Below, piece after piece: positions 34,846 to 44,368 of a DNA stretch of 64,000 nt. The notes below the pieces were generated by a model. It was not told the origin of the DNA and ran no database searches. It saw only the letters and a program-made list of their open reading frames with translations. Positions within the stretch are counted from its first letter, which is position 1. Every line of letters begins with the position of its first letter. The position numbers and the translations under genes were made by a program. This DNA is from Alphaproteobacteria bacterium (GTDB taxonomy: Bacteria; Pseudomonadota; Alphaproteobacteria; Rhodobacterales; Rhodobacteraceae), in contig JAUIIR010000001.1 in assembly GCA_030431485.1 (NCBI GenBank), forward strand, positions 1 through 64,000, written 5' to 3'.

Positions 34846-36714
34846 ATGACAGACGTACATGGCGATACCCACCGCGATCAAAAACGGCATTGGGCTTTTG
34901 CTCTTGCCGGAATGGGCGTAGCGCTGTTCCTTGCGATATTGCTTGCCCTGTTTCCGGCGCTTGAGCGTGTGTATCTTGGGCAATCAGGGACGCGTGAGGC
35001 GTCGACCCTCACGCTGGCGGTTGAGGGTCTGACCGGATCGCTGCGCCGGTTTGAGGCGTTGCCATCGCTGATTGCTGAACGTCCCGAATTGGTTCAGGCG
35101 CTCCGAGCTCCGGATGATACCGCGCTCATTGGCAGGGTGAATGACGAACTGCACCGTACTGCCGAAGAGGTCGGCCTGTCTGACATATTTCTGATTGACC
35201 AGACCGGGCTCACAATCGCGGCCAGCAACCATTGGAAAAAGCTGTCCTTCGTTGGTCAGAATTTCGCATTCCGCCCCTATTTCACAAGCGCCTTGGCTGG
35301 CAATCAGGGAAGGTTCTTTGCGTTGGGGACGACATCCGGCGAACGCGGGTATTTCTTTGCCGAAGCGGTGCGGGATGGCTCAGAGATCGTTGGTGTGCTC
35401 GCGGTGAAATTCACCGTCGACGCGTTTGAGGAAGCGTGGCGCGATGGAACCAATGAGATCATTGTCCAGGATGATGCCGGGGTCATTTTCATGGCCAGCC
35501 GTCCGGATTGGCATTTTCGGTCTCTCGGCCCTCTCAGTCCGGATGTGCGGGCAGCGATAGAGGCCACCAAGAAATACCCTATGGACCAACTGCTGCCTCT
35601 TCAGTCCGAGCAGGAACCTTTCGACGATCGCTTCCGCAAGTTGGCGATCATCGGTGAAGACGGGCTGACGGAGCGATTTATCGTTCAGAGCCAGATGATC
35701 CCCGAGGCTGGATGGGAGGTGTCGCTGCTTACCCCGACGGAACAGGCCTGGTCTCGCGCTTTGGGCACGGTGGCGCTGACCGCGCTGTTGTTCGCGCTGG
35801 TTGGGTTGATCGCCACTGTCGTCATCCAGCGCCGCCTTCAACTTCAAGAGCGCATCAAAGCTGCTTTATCCATGCAAGAAGAGCTTGAGCATCGGGTGAC
35901 CCAACGCACTGCCGAACTGAAAGAGGCCAATCGGCTGATCACGCAAGAGGTCGAAGAACGACGCGCTGCCGAGACCTTGCTGCGCCAGACACAGACGGAG
36001 TTGATCCAGGCGGGTAAACTGGCCGCTCTGGGGCAAATGTCCGCCGCACTCAGCCATGAATTCAATCAACCACTGGCGGCAGTGAAGTCATTTGCCCGCA
36101 ACGCGGTTGCGTATCTCGATCGGGATGAGCCGGAAAAGGTTCGGCAGAATGTCGGAATGATCGACGATATGGCCGACAGGCTGGCGGCGATCTCGACCCA
36201 TCTGCGCAATTTCGCCCGCCGCCCCGGTGAAAAGACGGAACCGATCTTGCTCAACCGCGCCTTGGACAGCGCTTTGGTCATCCTTGAGCCAAAGATGCGC
36301 GCGGCCGGGTGCCAGGTCCATTGCGACCCGATGGAGGCCGACGTTTGGGTGTTGGGTGGTCAGGTGCGGTTACAGCAGGTTTTTGTCAATCTGTTAAGCA
36401 ACGCGGTCGATGCGATGGGCGATGTCCCCGAGCCGGTGATTGATCTGACTGTGACACAAGATGCGGAACAGGTGATTGTCTCTGTGCGGGACCGTGGCAT
36501 GGGCATGAGCGATGCCGATATTGCCAAGCTCTTTGATCCCTTCTTCACCACAAAGGAACCGGGCAAGGGCATGGGACTTGGCCTGTCAATTTCTTATAAT
36601 ATCGTGCGCGATTTTGGCGGCTCCCTTGAAGGCGCCAATCACCCCGAGGGTGGCGCGGTGTTTCGCGTGATCCTGAAATTGGCCGAGGGCAATGCAATGG
36701 CGGCAGCGGAATGA
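34846..36714 (+). CDS. DctB-like sensor histidine kinase
   Basis: About 622 aa. A first membrane helix (ALAGMGVALFLAILLAL), a periplasmic double-PDC/Cache-like sensor (about residues 45-300, with FVGQNFAFRPYF and GERGYFF as in DctB), a second membrane helix (ALTALLFALVGLIATVVI), a coiled linker, HisKA with His404 in ALSHEFNQPLAAVKSF, and an HATPase domain (NLLSNAVDAM, DRGMGM, GKGMGLGLSI). DctB kinases usually sense C4-dicarboxylates. The start was chosen at the ATG at 34846. The stop overlaps the regulator start (ATGA). Confidence 0.88.
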   Translation: MTDVHGDTHRDQKRHWAFALAGMGVALFLAILLALFPALERVYLGQSGTREASTLTLAVEGLTGSLRRFEALPSLIAERPELVQALRAPDDTALIGRVNDELHRTAEEVGLSDIFLIDQTGLTIAASNHWKKLSFVGQNFAFRPYFTSALAGNQGRFFALGTTSGERGYFFAEAVRDGSEIVGVLAVKFTVDAFEEAWRDGTNEIIVQDDAGVIFMASRPDWHFRSLGPLSPDVRAAIEATKKYPMDQLLPLQSEQEPFDDRFRKLAIIGEDGLTERFIVQSQMIPEAGWEVSLLTPTEQAWSRALGTVALTALLFALVGLIATVVIQRRLQLQERIKAALSMQEELEHRVTQRTAELKEANRLITQEVEERRAAETLLRQTQTELIQAGKLAALGQMSAALSHEFNQPLAAVKSFARNAVAYLDRDEPEKVRQNVGMIDDMADRLAAISTHLRNFARRPGEKTEPILLNRALDSALVILEPKMRAAGCQVHCDPMEADVWVLGGQVRLQQVFVNLLSNAVDAMGDVPEPVIDLTVTQDAEQVIVSVRDRGMGMSDADIAKLFDPFFTTKEPGKGMGLGLSISYNIVRDFGGSLEGANHPEGGAVFRVILKLAEGNAMAAAE

Positions 36715-38054
36715 CAGAAGTTGGTCCGGTTGTTTTTGTCGACGACGAGGAACCGTTGCGGATTGCCGCCCAGCAAACGCTTGAGCTTGCCGATCTCGAC
36801 TGCTGTTGTTTTGACCGCGCCGCGGATGCGCTGTCTGCATTGGGGCCGGATTTTCCGGGTATTCTTGTCAGCGACATTCGCATGCCGGGCATGGATGGCA
36901 CCGAGTTGTTGCGGGCGGTTCTGCAGAAGGACCCGGAATTTCCCGTAATCCTTGTGACCGGGCATGGTGACCTGGAACTTGCCGTCGCAATGATGCGGGA
37001 AGGGGCGTACGATTTTATCGAAAAGCCATACGCTCCGGAACGGCTGGTCGATACGGTGCGCCGCGCTCTGGAAAAGCGGCGGCTTACTATCGAGAACCGG
37101 CGTCTGCGGACCGAGGTGGCGCCTCTGATCGGGACCAAGGATGACCTGCGCGGGTTCAGCCCCGAGATGGAAACTGTCCGGTCGCAAATCCGGACCGTCG
37201 CCACCAGCGATGCAGATGTTCTGATCGTTGGGGACACAGGTACGGGCAAAGGACTGGCGGCGCAGGCGCTGCACGCAGCCAGCAAACGGGCTGAACGGCC
37301 ATTTGTAGCAATCAACTGCGCAGCGCTTCCAGCGGATATGATCGAAAGCGAGTTGTTCGGCCACGAACCGGGGGCTTTTGCCGGGGCCACACGCGCGCGG
37401 GCGGGCAAGTTTGAACACGCACGGCGCGGAACGGTGTTTCTGGACGAGATCGACAGTCTGCCGCTTGCCTTGCAGGCCAAGCTCCTGCACGCGGTGGAAA
37501 CCCGGTCGATCAGTCGGCTTGGCTCGCATGACCGGATTGATCTTGACGTACGCTTCATCGCGGCCTCGAAATCTGATCTTGAAGCTGCTGCGGCCAATGG
37601 GGCCTTCCGCAGTGATCTGCTTTACAGACTGAATGTGGTGACAATCCGGATGCCGACGCTCGCCGCGCGCCGGCAGGACATCCCGATGCTCTTTCTCACC
37701 TTTGTGGCGCAGATGGCCGAGCGCTATGAGCAACCGGTGCCGCAGGTGCCCGGAGCTGTCCTTGACGCAGTGGCAGCGCGCGACTGGCCCGGCAACGCCC
37801 GTGAATTGCGCAACGCCGCCGAACGGTATGTGCTTGGATTGCCGGATGGGTCGGATCGTGCAAAACCGGTTGCGGGCACTCTAACGGAACGGGTTGCCGA
37901 ACACGAACGCGCCTTGATTGCGGCAAGCCTCGCAGCCAATGCAGGCCGCCTGAAGGACACGTATGAAGCCTTGGGGATTTCGCGTAAGGCGCTTTACGAA
38001 AAGATGCAGCGCTACGGATTGGACCGCGAGTCCTTCACCGATTCCGAGGTTTGA
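36711..38054 (+). CDS. DctD-like sigma-54-type response regulator with GAFAGA loop
   Basis: 447 aa. Receiver domain with phospho-acceptor Asp55 (ILVSDIRMPGMDG), AAA+ domain with Walker A GDTGTGKG (~174-181) and GTVFLDEIDSL, and a C-terminal Fis HTH (RLKDTYEALGISRKALYEKM). The sigma-54 loop reads GAFAGA (221-226) instead of GAFTGA. The conserved Thr is important for sigma-54 contact in studied activators, so activity with sigma-54 is uncertain. Paired with the upstream kinase and placed directly before a TRAP transporter, its likely target. Confidence 0.88.
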   Translation: MTEVGPVVFVDDEEPLRIAAQQTLELADLDCCCFDRAADALSALGPDFPGILVSDIRMPGMDGTELLRAVLQKDPEFPVILVTGHGDLELAVAMMREGAYDFIEKPYAPERLVDTVRRALEKRRLTIENRRLRTEVAPLIGTKDDLRGFSPEMETVRSQIRTVATSDADVLIVGDTGTGKGLAAQALHAASKRAERPFVAINCAALPADMIESELFGHEPGAFAGATRARAGKFEHARRGTVFLDEIDSLPLALQAKLLHAVETRSISRLGSHDRIDLDVRFIAASKSDLEAAAANGAFRSDLLYRLNVVTIRMPTLAARRQDIPMLFLTFVAQMAERYEQPVPQVPGAVLDAVAARDWPGNARELRNAAERYVLGLPDGSDRAKPVAGTLTERVAEHERALIAASLAANAGRLKDTYEALGISRKALYEKMQRYGLDRESFTDSEV

Positions 38055-38279
38055 GACACCAGACACTTTTGCCGCAGGGCAGCAATGTGTCGAAGCTGAC
38101 CCACAAAAACAGCCCCGTGTTACCGCCTTTACCCATCGTCGAAAAAAAATTGGGCATTTTATGAATGTTGGCGATAACGGCGCTGGCAGGTATGGCACGC
38201 GGCATGGTTCCTGAGCGGCAACCCGGAGGGGAGACTTGGTCCGGGGGTTACACATTAAGTATGCGTTTGGGAGGAACCA

Positions 38280-39269
38280 ATGCAGAAGACACTAGCAATC
38301 ACCTTTGCTGCGGCATGTGCCGTGTCCGGTCAGGCCTTTGCTGAAAGCCACGTCGATCGCACCGGCTGGCCGGAAAGCTTTACCGTTGGCACTGCGTCGC
38401 AGGGCGGCACTTACTTTGCCTATGGCTCCGGCTGGGCAAACCTTGTCGCGGAAGAGTTGGGTGTGTCCGGCGGCGGCGAAGTCACCGGTGGCCCGATGCA
38501 GAACATGGCGCTTGTGCACACAGGCGATGCGCAGTTTGGCATGACCACAATGGGTCCGGCAGCGGAATCGCTGGGCGGCACCAACCCGATCGCACCGGGC
38601 CTGCAAATGACCAACGCCTGTGCGATGTTCCCGATGTACCAGACTCCGTTCTCGGTTACAGCGCTGTCATCCTCGGGTATCACGTCGATTTCGGAAATTC
38701 CGGATGGTGCGCGGATCGGTTTTGGCCCAGCGGGCTCGACCTCGGACACGTATTTCCCGCGCATGATGGAAGAACTCGGCGTCAATTTCGAGCGCCGCAA
38801 CGGTGGCTGGTCTGACCTTGGTGGTCAGCTTCAGGACGGCCTGCTGGACGTCATCGCCTTTGCAGCTGGCGTTCCGGTTCCGGCTGTGTCGCAGCTTGAA
38901 GTGCAGACAGATGTCAACATCATCGAGTTCACCGAAGAAGAGCAGGCGAAGATCATGGAGGCCTTCCCTGTGTCGGCTTTCGAGATCTCAGCGGATGCCT
39001 ATACCACGCTCGAAGCACCGGCGCGCTCTGTGTCGATGTGGAACTTCGCAATCGCAAATTGCGATTTGCCAGAAAGCTTTGTGGAAGCTGCGGTTGATGT
39101 CGTTATGTCTGACAATGAGCGGATGGTGAACATCCACCGCGCAGCACGCTCCACGCTGCCGGAAAACTGGGACAAGAACGGCGTGCTCATGTGGCACCCG
39201 GGTGCAGCCAAGTGGTTCAAGGAAAACGCTGGCGCGGATATCCCTGACGATATGATCCACGGCATGTAA
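38280..39269 (+). CDS. TAXI-family TRAP transporter solute-binding protein
   Basis: 329-aa periplasmic protein with signal peptide MQKTLAITFAAACAVSGQAFA. The TAXI hallmark GTASQGGTYFAYGSGWANLVAEEL follows, then DAQFGMTTMGPA and GFGPAGSTSDTYFPRMMEELG. GGGAGGAA ribosome site upstream. TAXI proteins bring organic acids or amino acids to fused TRAP permeases; the ligand is not known here. The 225-bp gap upstream carries a TGGCACG box near 38193 but no matching -12 element. Confidence 0.92.
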   Translation: MQKTLAITFAAACAVSGQAFAESHVDRTGWPESFTVGTASQGGTYFAYGSGWANLVAEELGVSGGGEVTGGPMQNMALVHTGDAQFGMTTMGPAAESLGGTNPIAPGLQMTNACAMFPMYQTPFSVTALSSSGITSISEIPDGARIGFGPAGSTSDTYFPRMMEELGVNFERRNGGWSDLGGQLQDGLLDVIAFAAGVPVPAVSQLEVQTDVNIIEFTEEEQAKIMEAFPVSAFEISADAYTTLEAPARSVSMWNFAIANCDLPESFVEAAVDVVMSDNERMVNIHRAARSTLPENWDKNGVLMWHPGAAKWFKENAGADIPDDMIHGM

Positions 39270-39278
39270 GCCGTCTCA

Positions 39279-39306
39279 GAGCGGCGCGACACAGGTTGCG
39301 CCGCTC
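39279..39306 (+). terminator. Intercistronic hairpin in the TRAP operon
   Basis: Perfect 9-bp stem GAGCGGCGC / GCGCCGCTC with a 10-base loop, just after the binding-protein gene and 110 bp before the permease gene. The following ACTTTCTGC is a poor T-tract. Likely a partial terminator or 3'-end stabiliser that raises the binding-protein to permease ratio. Confidence 0.65.
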
Positions 39307-39416
39307 ACTTTCTGCATCCCGCGACGATTGCGTCGCACTTCTCAAGATGCATTACTTTTCCACGTTATGATGCGCCGACGCGACGGCCAAGGCGACTCTT
39401 TGCCAAGGAGGGGGCA

Positions 39417-41687
39417 ATGGTTCAGGAATCTACACAGTCCGACGAGGCCGTGATCGCCGATGGCGTCGACGAAGAGCCCGTCGAGGGCAACCGGCGTATA
39501 TTCACCGGATGGCGGCTTCAGGCCGTGGCAGGATTTGCAGCGGTCTACGCGCTGTTTCACATGGCGGCGCTGAACGGCGTCTCAATTTCGGCCTATACGG
39601 GGATCAATATTCCCTTCTTGCCGCAGTTCCCGATGGAGACATGGAACTTCCGTATCGTGCACATTGCAGGTGCGCTGGCGTTGGGCTTTGTCGTTTATCA
39701 CGCATTTTTGTTCCCGGACGAGGACAGCGTCGAGGCAGGCTCGGGCATCTGGGGCAAGATCGCCTACGTGCTTTTTCTGCCTGCGCTCTTGGCGCTGGGC
39801 ACAAGCCTTTGGTTCGCACAGACAATTGCGTCAGGCGCGTTGCCGGAAATGGGCGGCCTGACCACGTGGCCAGCCTTTGCCGGAACACCCATTTATACCC
39901 AGGAAGTCTGGTATTTCGGCATCCCATTGTTGGTTGCCACAGCTGGTGGCATCATTCTTGGATGGCTGGAAAAGGCACCGCGCGACAAATTCCGTGTGTC
40001 TGACATACTGCTTGGCGTGTGCGGTATCGCGGTCGCCGCCTATCTGATCGCGATCTACGGCACAGCGGCGCGCAATTCGGTTGGCACGCCCTTTGTTCCG
40101 ATCGGTGTGGCCTTTGCCGCCACGGCGGGCTCCGCGATGATCCTCGAATTGACCCGCCGCGTGGCCGGTCTGGCGCTTGTGATCATTACGGGCGTGTTCC
40201 TCGTCTACACGTTCACGGCGCATTTGCTGCCCGGTATCCTCGCAGTGCAAAGCGCCTATAGCTGGCAGCGCTTCTTCGGGCACGTCTACTCCGATGCGGG
40301 TATCCTCGGGCCGACCACAGCGGTGTCTTCGACCTACATCATCCTGTTTATCATCTTCGCGGCGTTTCTTCAGGCCTCCAAGGTGGGTGACTACTTTGTC
40401 AACTTTGCCTTTGCGGCTGCCGGTCGTGCACGCGGTGGTCCGGCCAAGGTGGCAATCTTTGCCTCTGGCCTGATGGGCATGATCAACGGCACCTCTGCGG
40501 GCAACGTGGTGGCGACCGGATCGCTGACCATTCCGCTGATGAAAAAGGTGGGCTATCGTCCGACAACAGCGGGCGCGGTTGAAGCTGCTGCATCGACCGG
40601 TGGTCAGATCATGCCGCCGATCATGGGGGCAGGGGCCTTCATCATGGCCGAAATCACTGGCATCCCCTATACCGAGATCGCGATCGCGGCGATCATCCCT
40701 GCAGTGCTCTACTTCGTATCGGTCTATTTCATGGTCGATTTCGAAGCCGCCAAGCTGGGCATGCGCGGAATGCGTGAAGATGAACTGCCGAAGCTTGCCA
40801 AGATGGTGCGTCAGGTCTACCTTTTCATCCCGATCATCATCCTGATTGCGGCGCTGTTCATGGGCTACTCGGTGATCCGGGCGGGTACGCTTGCCACGAT
40901 GGCGGCGGCGGTTGTCAGTTGGTTGACCCCATTCCCGATGACCTTTCGGGGGATTGCCAAGGCGTTCGAGCTTGCGGGCATCATGTCGATCCAGATCATC
41001 GCGGTCTGTGCCTGTGCCGGTATCATCGTGGGCGTGATCAGCCTCACGGGTGTCGGGGCACGTTTCTCGGCGGTTCTGCTGGACCTCGCCGGTGTCAGCC
41101 AGTTGCTCGCGCTGTTCTTTGCAATGTGTATCGCAATTTTGCTGGGCATGGGCATGCCGACGACTGCAGCTTACGCGGTGGCGGCCTCTGTGGTGGCTCC
41201 GGGTCTGGTACAGCTTGGCATTCCGCAACTCACCGCGCACTTCTTTGTCTTCTACTTCGCGGTGCTGTCGGCCATCACGCCTCCTGTCGCCTTGGCCAGC
41301 TACGCGGCTGCGGGAATCTCGGGCGCAAACCCGATGGAGACCAGCGTGGTCAGCTTCAAGGTTGGCATTGCAGCCTTTATCGTGCCGTTCATGTTCTTCT
41401 ACAACAGCGCCTTGCTGATGGACGGCACATGGTTCGAAGTGCTGCGGGCCGGTGCCACGGCTGTGTTCGGCGTGTTCCTGCTGTCGGGTGGTGTGCAGGG
41501 GTGGTTCCTTGGGCAACGCGCGGTTTGGTTCATCCGGGTCGGCCTGATCCTCGCGGCTTTGCTCATGATCGAAGGTGGGCTGATCACTGACCTGATCGGT
41601 GTCGGGGCAACTGCGGCAGCCTGGCTGATCCAGCGGTTCCTGCATCCCGACCCGAATGCAAGTATCCCGGTGCGCGGCGCCGACTGA
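39417..41687 (+). CDS. TRAP transporter fused permease (4TM/12TM)
   Basis: 756-aa inner-membrane protein that joins the small (DctQ-like) and large (DctM-like) subunits, as is usual with TAXI binding proteins. Many hydrophobic segments are visible. The large-subunit core includes NGTSAGNVVATGSLTIPLMKKVGYRP, EAAASTGGQIMPPIMGAGAFIMAE and LLGMGMPTTAAYAVAASVVAP. Uptake is driven by ion gradients. It is the last gene of the plus-strand unit and is followed immediately by a strong hairpin. Confidence 0.94.
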   Translation: MVQESTQSDEAVIADGVDEEPVEGNRRIFTGWRLQAVAGFAAVYALFHMAALNGVSISAYTGINIPFLPQFPMETWNFRIVHIAGALALGFVVYHAFLFPDEDSVEAGSGIWGKIAYVLFLPALLALGTSLWFAQTIASGALPEMGGLTTWPAFAGTPIYTQEVWYFGIPLLVATAGGIILGWLEKAPRDKFRVSDILLGVCGIAVAAYLIAIYGTAARNSVGTPFVPIGVAFAATAGSAMILELTRRVAGLALVIITGVFLVYTFTAHLLPGILAVQSAYSWQRFFGHVYSDAGILGPTTAVSSTYIILFIIFAAFLQASKVGDYFVNFAFAAAGRARGGPAKVAIFASGLMGMINGTSAGNVVATGSLTIPLMKKVGYRPTTAGAVEAAASTGGQIMPPIMGAGAFIMAEITGIPYTEIAIAAIIPAVLYFVSVYFMVDFEAAKLGMRGMREDELPKLAKMVRQVYLFIPIIILIAALFMGYSVIRAGTLATMAAAVVSWLTPFPMTFRGIAKAFELAGIMSIQIIAVCACAGIIVGVISLTGVGARFSAVLLDLAGVSQLLALFFAMCIAILLGMGMPTTAAYAVAASVVAPGLVQLGIPQLTAHFFVFYFAVLSAITPPVALASYAAAGISGANPMETSVVSFKVGIAAFIVPFMFFYNSALLMDGTWFEVLRAGATAVFGVFLLSGGVQGWFLGQRAVWFIRVGLILAALLMIEGGLITDLIGVGATAAAWLIQRFLHPDPNASIPVRGAD

Positions 41688-41690
41688 CAC

Positions 41691-41726
41691 AAAAAAGGGT
41701 CGGCCCATCAGATCAGGGCCGACCCT
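41691..41726. terminator. Bidirectional terminator between the TRAP permease and fucU
   Basis: Six A residues precede a perfect 11-bp stem AGGGTCGGCCC / GGGCCGACCCT with a 9-base loop. On the minus strand the stem is followed by TTTTTT, a classical intrinsic terminator for the fucU/ABC operon. It may also end the convergent TRAP transcript. Confidence 0.85.
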
Positions 41727-41783
41727 AAGTCTTTCAGGAAACAGGCAGTCCCACATCCACGTGACCAGCCGGTTTTTCGACCT

Positions 41784-42227
41784 TCAGAAGACCACGCCCT
41801 TGCGCAGGATAAAGCAGCCAAACGGCCGATCTTCGCTGCATTGCACAACGGCAAAGCTGCCACCGGCCCGTCGATAGAACGCCTGCCGTTCAAGGCTTGA
41901 CAGAACGCCCCCCTCTGGCAGGCGCGGTGTCAGAACGTCCCACACCTCTTTATGCGCGTCTGACATCGTCTCAGGCTCATTGTCGATCTCCATCCGGAGC
42001 ACGGAATGTGTGTGGAAATTGTCTAGCGGCATGAGCTGAGTGATCAGGTCAATCACAGTCGGCGCATCGTGGCCGGGATACTTGATCACCTCTGTCACGA
42101 GGCACCCATGTGCAGACCAGGTGGCCGGGTAGTTCCGATCCGCGATGACAATCTCGTCGCCGTGGCCCATCCGGGCAAGCGTGTAAAGCAAGTCAGGCGT
42201 CATGCGGGAGTCGATACCGATCAGCAT
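41784..42227 (-). CDS. RbsD/FucU-family sugar mutarotase
   Basis: 147 aa starting MLIGIDSRMTPDLLYTLARMGHGDEIVIADRNYPA, the FucU/RbsD signature with the catalytic-region His22 and Asp30. The family interconverts alpha and beta anomers of fucose, ribose and similar sugars. It is the last gene of the minus-strand operon ATPase-permease-binding protein-mutarotase. An enzyme choosing a pyranose or furanose anomer fits import of a free reducing sugar, such as methylthioribose or 5-deoxyribose, before kinase action. Confidence 0.88.
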   Translation of the reverse strand: MLIGIDSRMTPDLLYTLARMGHGDEIVIADRNYPATWSAHGCLVTEVIKYPGHDAPTVIDLITQLMPLDNFHTHSVLRMEIDNEPETMSDAHKEVWDVLTPRLPEGGVLSSLERQAFYRRAGGSFAVVQCSEDRPFGCFILRKGVVF

Positions 42228-42291
42228 AGAATGGGCTCCGATAGAAGGCTAATGGATGGGCGGGCGCGAATAGGCGCCCGCCGTTTGGAGT

Positions 42292-43332
42292 TTACCGAGG
42301 CGGCAGCGGCATCCAGTCGGCCATTGCCACATCCGCATGCTGGAATTGCGGCATCTTCGTGCCGAGGTCTTCCATGTTGCGGATGTCGTTGTCGTTCAGA
42401 AATGCCTGCGTGATCAGCGTCGGCGGTACGATGACAGAAGCACCGTGATCTTCGCCAGCCAGCATCAGCGCCAGCGCGCGGACCGAGACTTCGCCGACAA
42501 CGGCGGGGTTGGTGGCGACAGTGGCTTTCCAACCGCTTCCGGCTTCGCGCATAAGCGCAATGTCGGCTGTCGAGATGTCGGCGGAATAGATGCTCAGATC
42601 GCCACCGATACCCAATTCGTCCGCCGCGATTTTCACCCCTTTGGCGAACTCATTATACGGTGCAAAGAAGACCGAGATATTCGGGTTCGCCTGCAACGCC
42701 GCGCGTGCCTGGTTGGCGTTCGAGTTGGCAATCGGGTTGTCGAGCGTGCCGATGCGAGCCACTTCTGTGATGCCGGAATTGGCCTCTTTCACCTCTTCCC
42801 AGGCAACATGGCGGCGATCCAGAGGGGCTATGCCCGGCACGTAAACGTACCCTGCGGCAAAGCTGTTGCCGTTGTCTTCGATGGCCTGTTCCAGTGCAAG
42901 CTTGCCCAACAGGTAGTCTGACTGTTCGATCTGCGGAATGGCGTCGTTTTCGACATTCACGTCAAATGCGACAACCTTGATGCCAGCATCGACGGCCCGC
43001 TGCGCCGCTTCACGCATCGACTCGGTCAACCCGTGCTGGATCACGATCCCGTCCACGCCAAGCGCAATGGCCTGATCCACCATGTCTGCCTGAAGCGCCG
43101 CGTCCTGACGGCTGTCAAAGACGCGCAGATTCACACCAAGCGCGGCAGCCTGACTTTCGACGCCAGACAGGTAGGCCTGAAAAAAGTCGCCTGTGGACAG
43201 GTAGCGCACCAGTGCGATGGTCACGTCGCCGGGATTGTCCAGTGGGGCGGGGGCGTTCTGCGCCGCTGCCGCGCCCGCGCCAAGCGCAAGGCTCGCTGCG
43301 CTCGCAAGGGCCATGAAGTGACGTCTCAGCAT
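42292..43332 (-). CDS. Sugar ABC transporter substrate-binding protein
   Basis: 346 aa with a signal peptide (MLRRHFMALASAASLALGAGAAAAQ) and a Peripla_BP_4 sugar-binding fold (ALVRYLSTGDFFQAYLSGVESQAAALG, GVDGIVIQHG, VVAFDVNVEN, FAPYNEFAKGV). The ATG at 43332 follows GGGAGGATATC. It is third in the operon after the ATPase and permease genes. Ligand unknown; the divergent mtnK-mtnA-aldolase genes suggest a 5-modified ribose. Confidence 0.9.
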   Translation of the reverse strand: MLRRHFMALASAASLALGAGAAAAQNAPAPLDNPGDVTIALVRYLSTGDFFQAYLSGVESQAAALGVNLRVFDSRQDAALQADMVDQAIALGVDGIVIQHGLTESMREAAQRAVDAGIKVVAFDVNVENDAIPQIEQSDYLLGKLALEQAIEDNGNSFAAGYVYVPGIAPLDRRHVAWEEVKEANSGITEVARIGTLDNPIANSNANQARAALQANPNISVFFAPYNEFAKGVKIAADELGIGGDLSIYSADISTADIALMREAGSGWKATVATNPAVVGEVSVRALALMLAGEDHGASVIVPPTLITQAFLNDNDIRNMEDLGTKMPQFQHADVAMADWMPLPPR

Positions 43333-43357
43333 AATGATATCCTCCCTATCGCTGATG

Positions 43358-44368
43358 TCAGTGTCCTGTGCCGCTGCGACGCGACGACAGGTAGAATGTG
43401 AAGACAAGAGCTGCGACCAAAACTGCGCCCTTGACGAAATCCTGCGTGTAGTAGGGCGCGTTCATCATGGTCATGCCTTGCAAAAGGATGCCGACGAACA
43501 ATGCGCCGATGGCGGTGCCAAATGCGTTTGGGCGGGCCGCTCCCAATACGGCAAAGCCGATCAGTGCTGCCGCAACCGAATCCAGGAGAAGGTTGTTGCC
43601 GCTTGCAATGTCGCCGCGTCCCAGACGTGCGGCGAGCAAGATGCCCCCGATGGAGGCGGTGACGCCGGAAATCATATAGGCGGCGATCTTGTAGCGGTTG
43701 ACCGGTGTGCCCACGAGCGCGGCAGCACGCTCGTTCGATCCGATGGCGTACATGAGCCGTCCGTGCCGGGTGAACCCGAGGAATAGCCAGATCACAACTG
43801 CAATCGCAACGAAGATCACGACGGGCATGGGCAGCAGCCGGTCGATGACAACATCAAAGCGATGCCGCCCCAGCCACAGAAAGGCGGCAGAGAATGTGCC
43901 CTCGGCCACCGTCCCATCGGCAAGTGTCATGCCTGTCGCGATGGAGTTGCCTTGCGTCGGAATACGCTGCAAGCCGATCAGCAGGAACATCATGCCCAAG
44001 GTCGCCAGCAGGTCCGGCACACGGAATTTCACGATCAGGATGCCGTTGATGAACCCGACCAGCGCGCCCATGCCCAGACACAGAAAGACCGCGACAACGG
44101 TTGGATGTTCGAGGATCACCATCGAATAGGCCGACAGCATCAGCGCCGATGTGGCCACCGCTCCGATGGACAGATCAAATCCCCCAACGACCAAGGTGCA
44201 GGTCACGCCCAAAGCCAGAATGCCGGTGATCGCCACGGATTGCAGGACGAATGCAGCCGACAGCGGTCCGAAGAACCCCGGCGCGGCCAGGCTGAAATAG
44301 ACGATCAAGCCTGCCAAAAGGATCAGGAAGCCATAGCGGATGGCAAAGTCGAGAAGTCGGTCGTTCAT
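43358..44368 (-). CDS. Sugar ABC transporter permease (RbsC-like)
   Basis: 336-aa BPD_transp_2-family permease with about eight to ten membrane segments; motifs ALGVTCTLVVGGFDLSIGAVA, FRVPDLLATLGMMF and the coupling region SNERAAALVGTPVNRYK. Its ATG overlaps the ATPase stop by 4 bp. It would form a homodimer channel with the tandem ATPase. Confidence 0.92.
   Translation of the reverse strand: MNDRLLDFAIRYGFLILLAGLIVYFSLAAPGFFGPLSAAFVLQSVAITGILALGVTCTLVVGGFDLSIGAVATSALMLSAYSMVILEHPTVVAVFLCLGMGALVGFINGILIVKFRVPDLLATLGMMFLLIGLQRIPTQGNSIATGMTLADGTVAEGTFSAAFLWLGRHRFDVVIDRLLPMPVVIFVAIAVVIWLFLGFTRHGRLMYAIGSNERAAALVGTPVNRYKIAAYMISGVTASIGGILLAARLGRGDIASGNNLLLDSVAAALIGFAVLGAARPNAFGTAIGALFVGILLQGMTMMNAPYYTQDFVKGAVLVAALVFTFYLSSRRSGTGH

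Noticed and set aside
38193-38215. Possible sigma-54 promoter before the TAXI gene (TGGCACG box)
   Set aside because: The -24-like TGGCACG is present, but the expected TTGC -12 element at the right spacing is missing (ATGG instead).
39831-41756. 641-codon minus-strand frame opposite the TRAP permease
   Set aside because: Composition (Arg/Asp/His-rich) mirrors antisense of a membrane protein; no recognisable motif.
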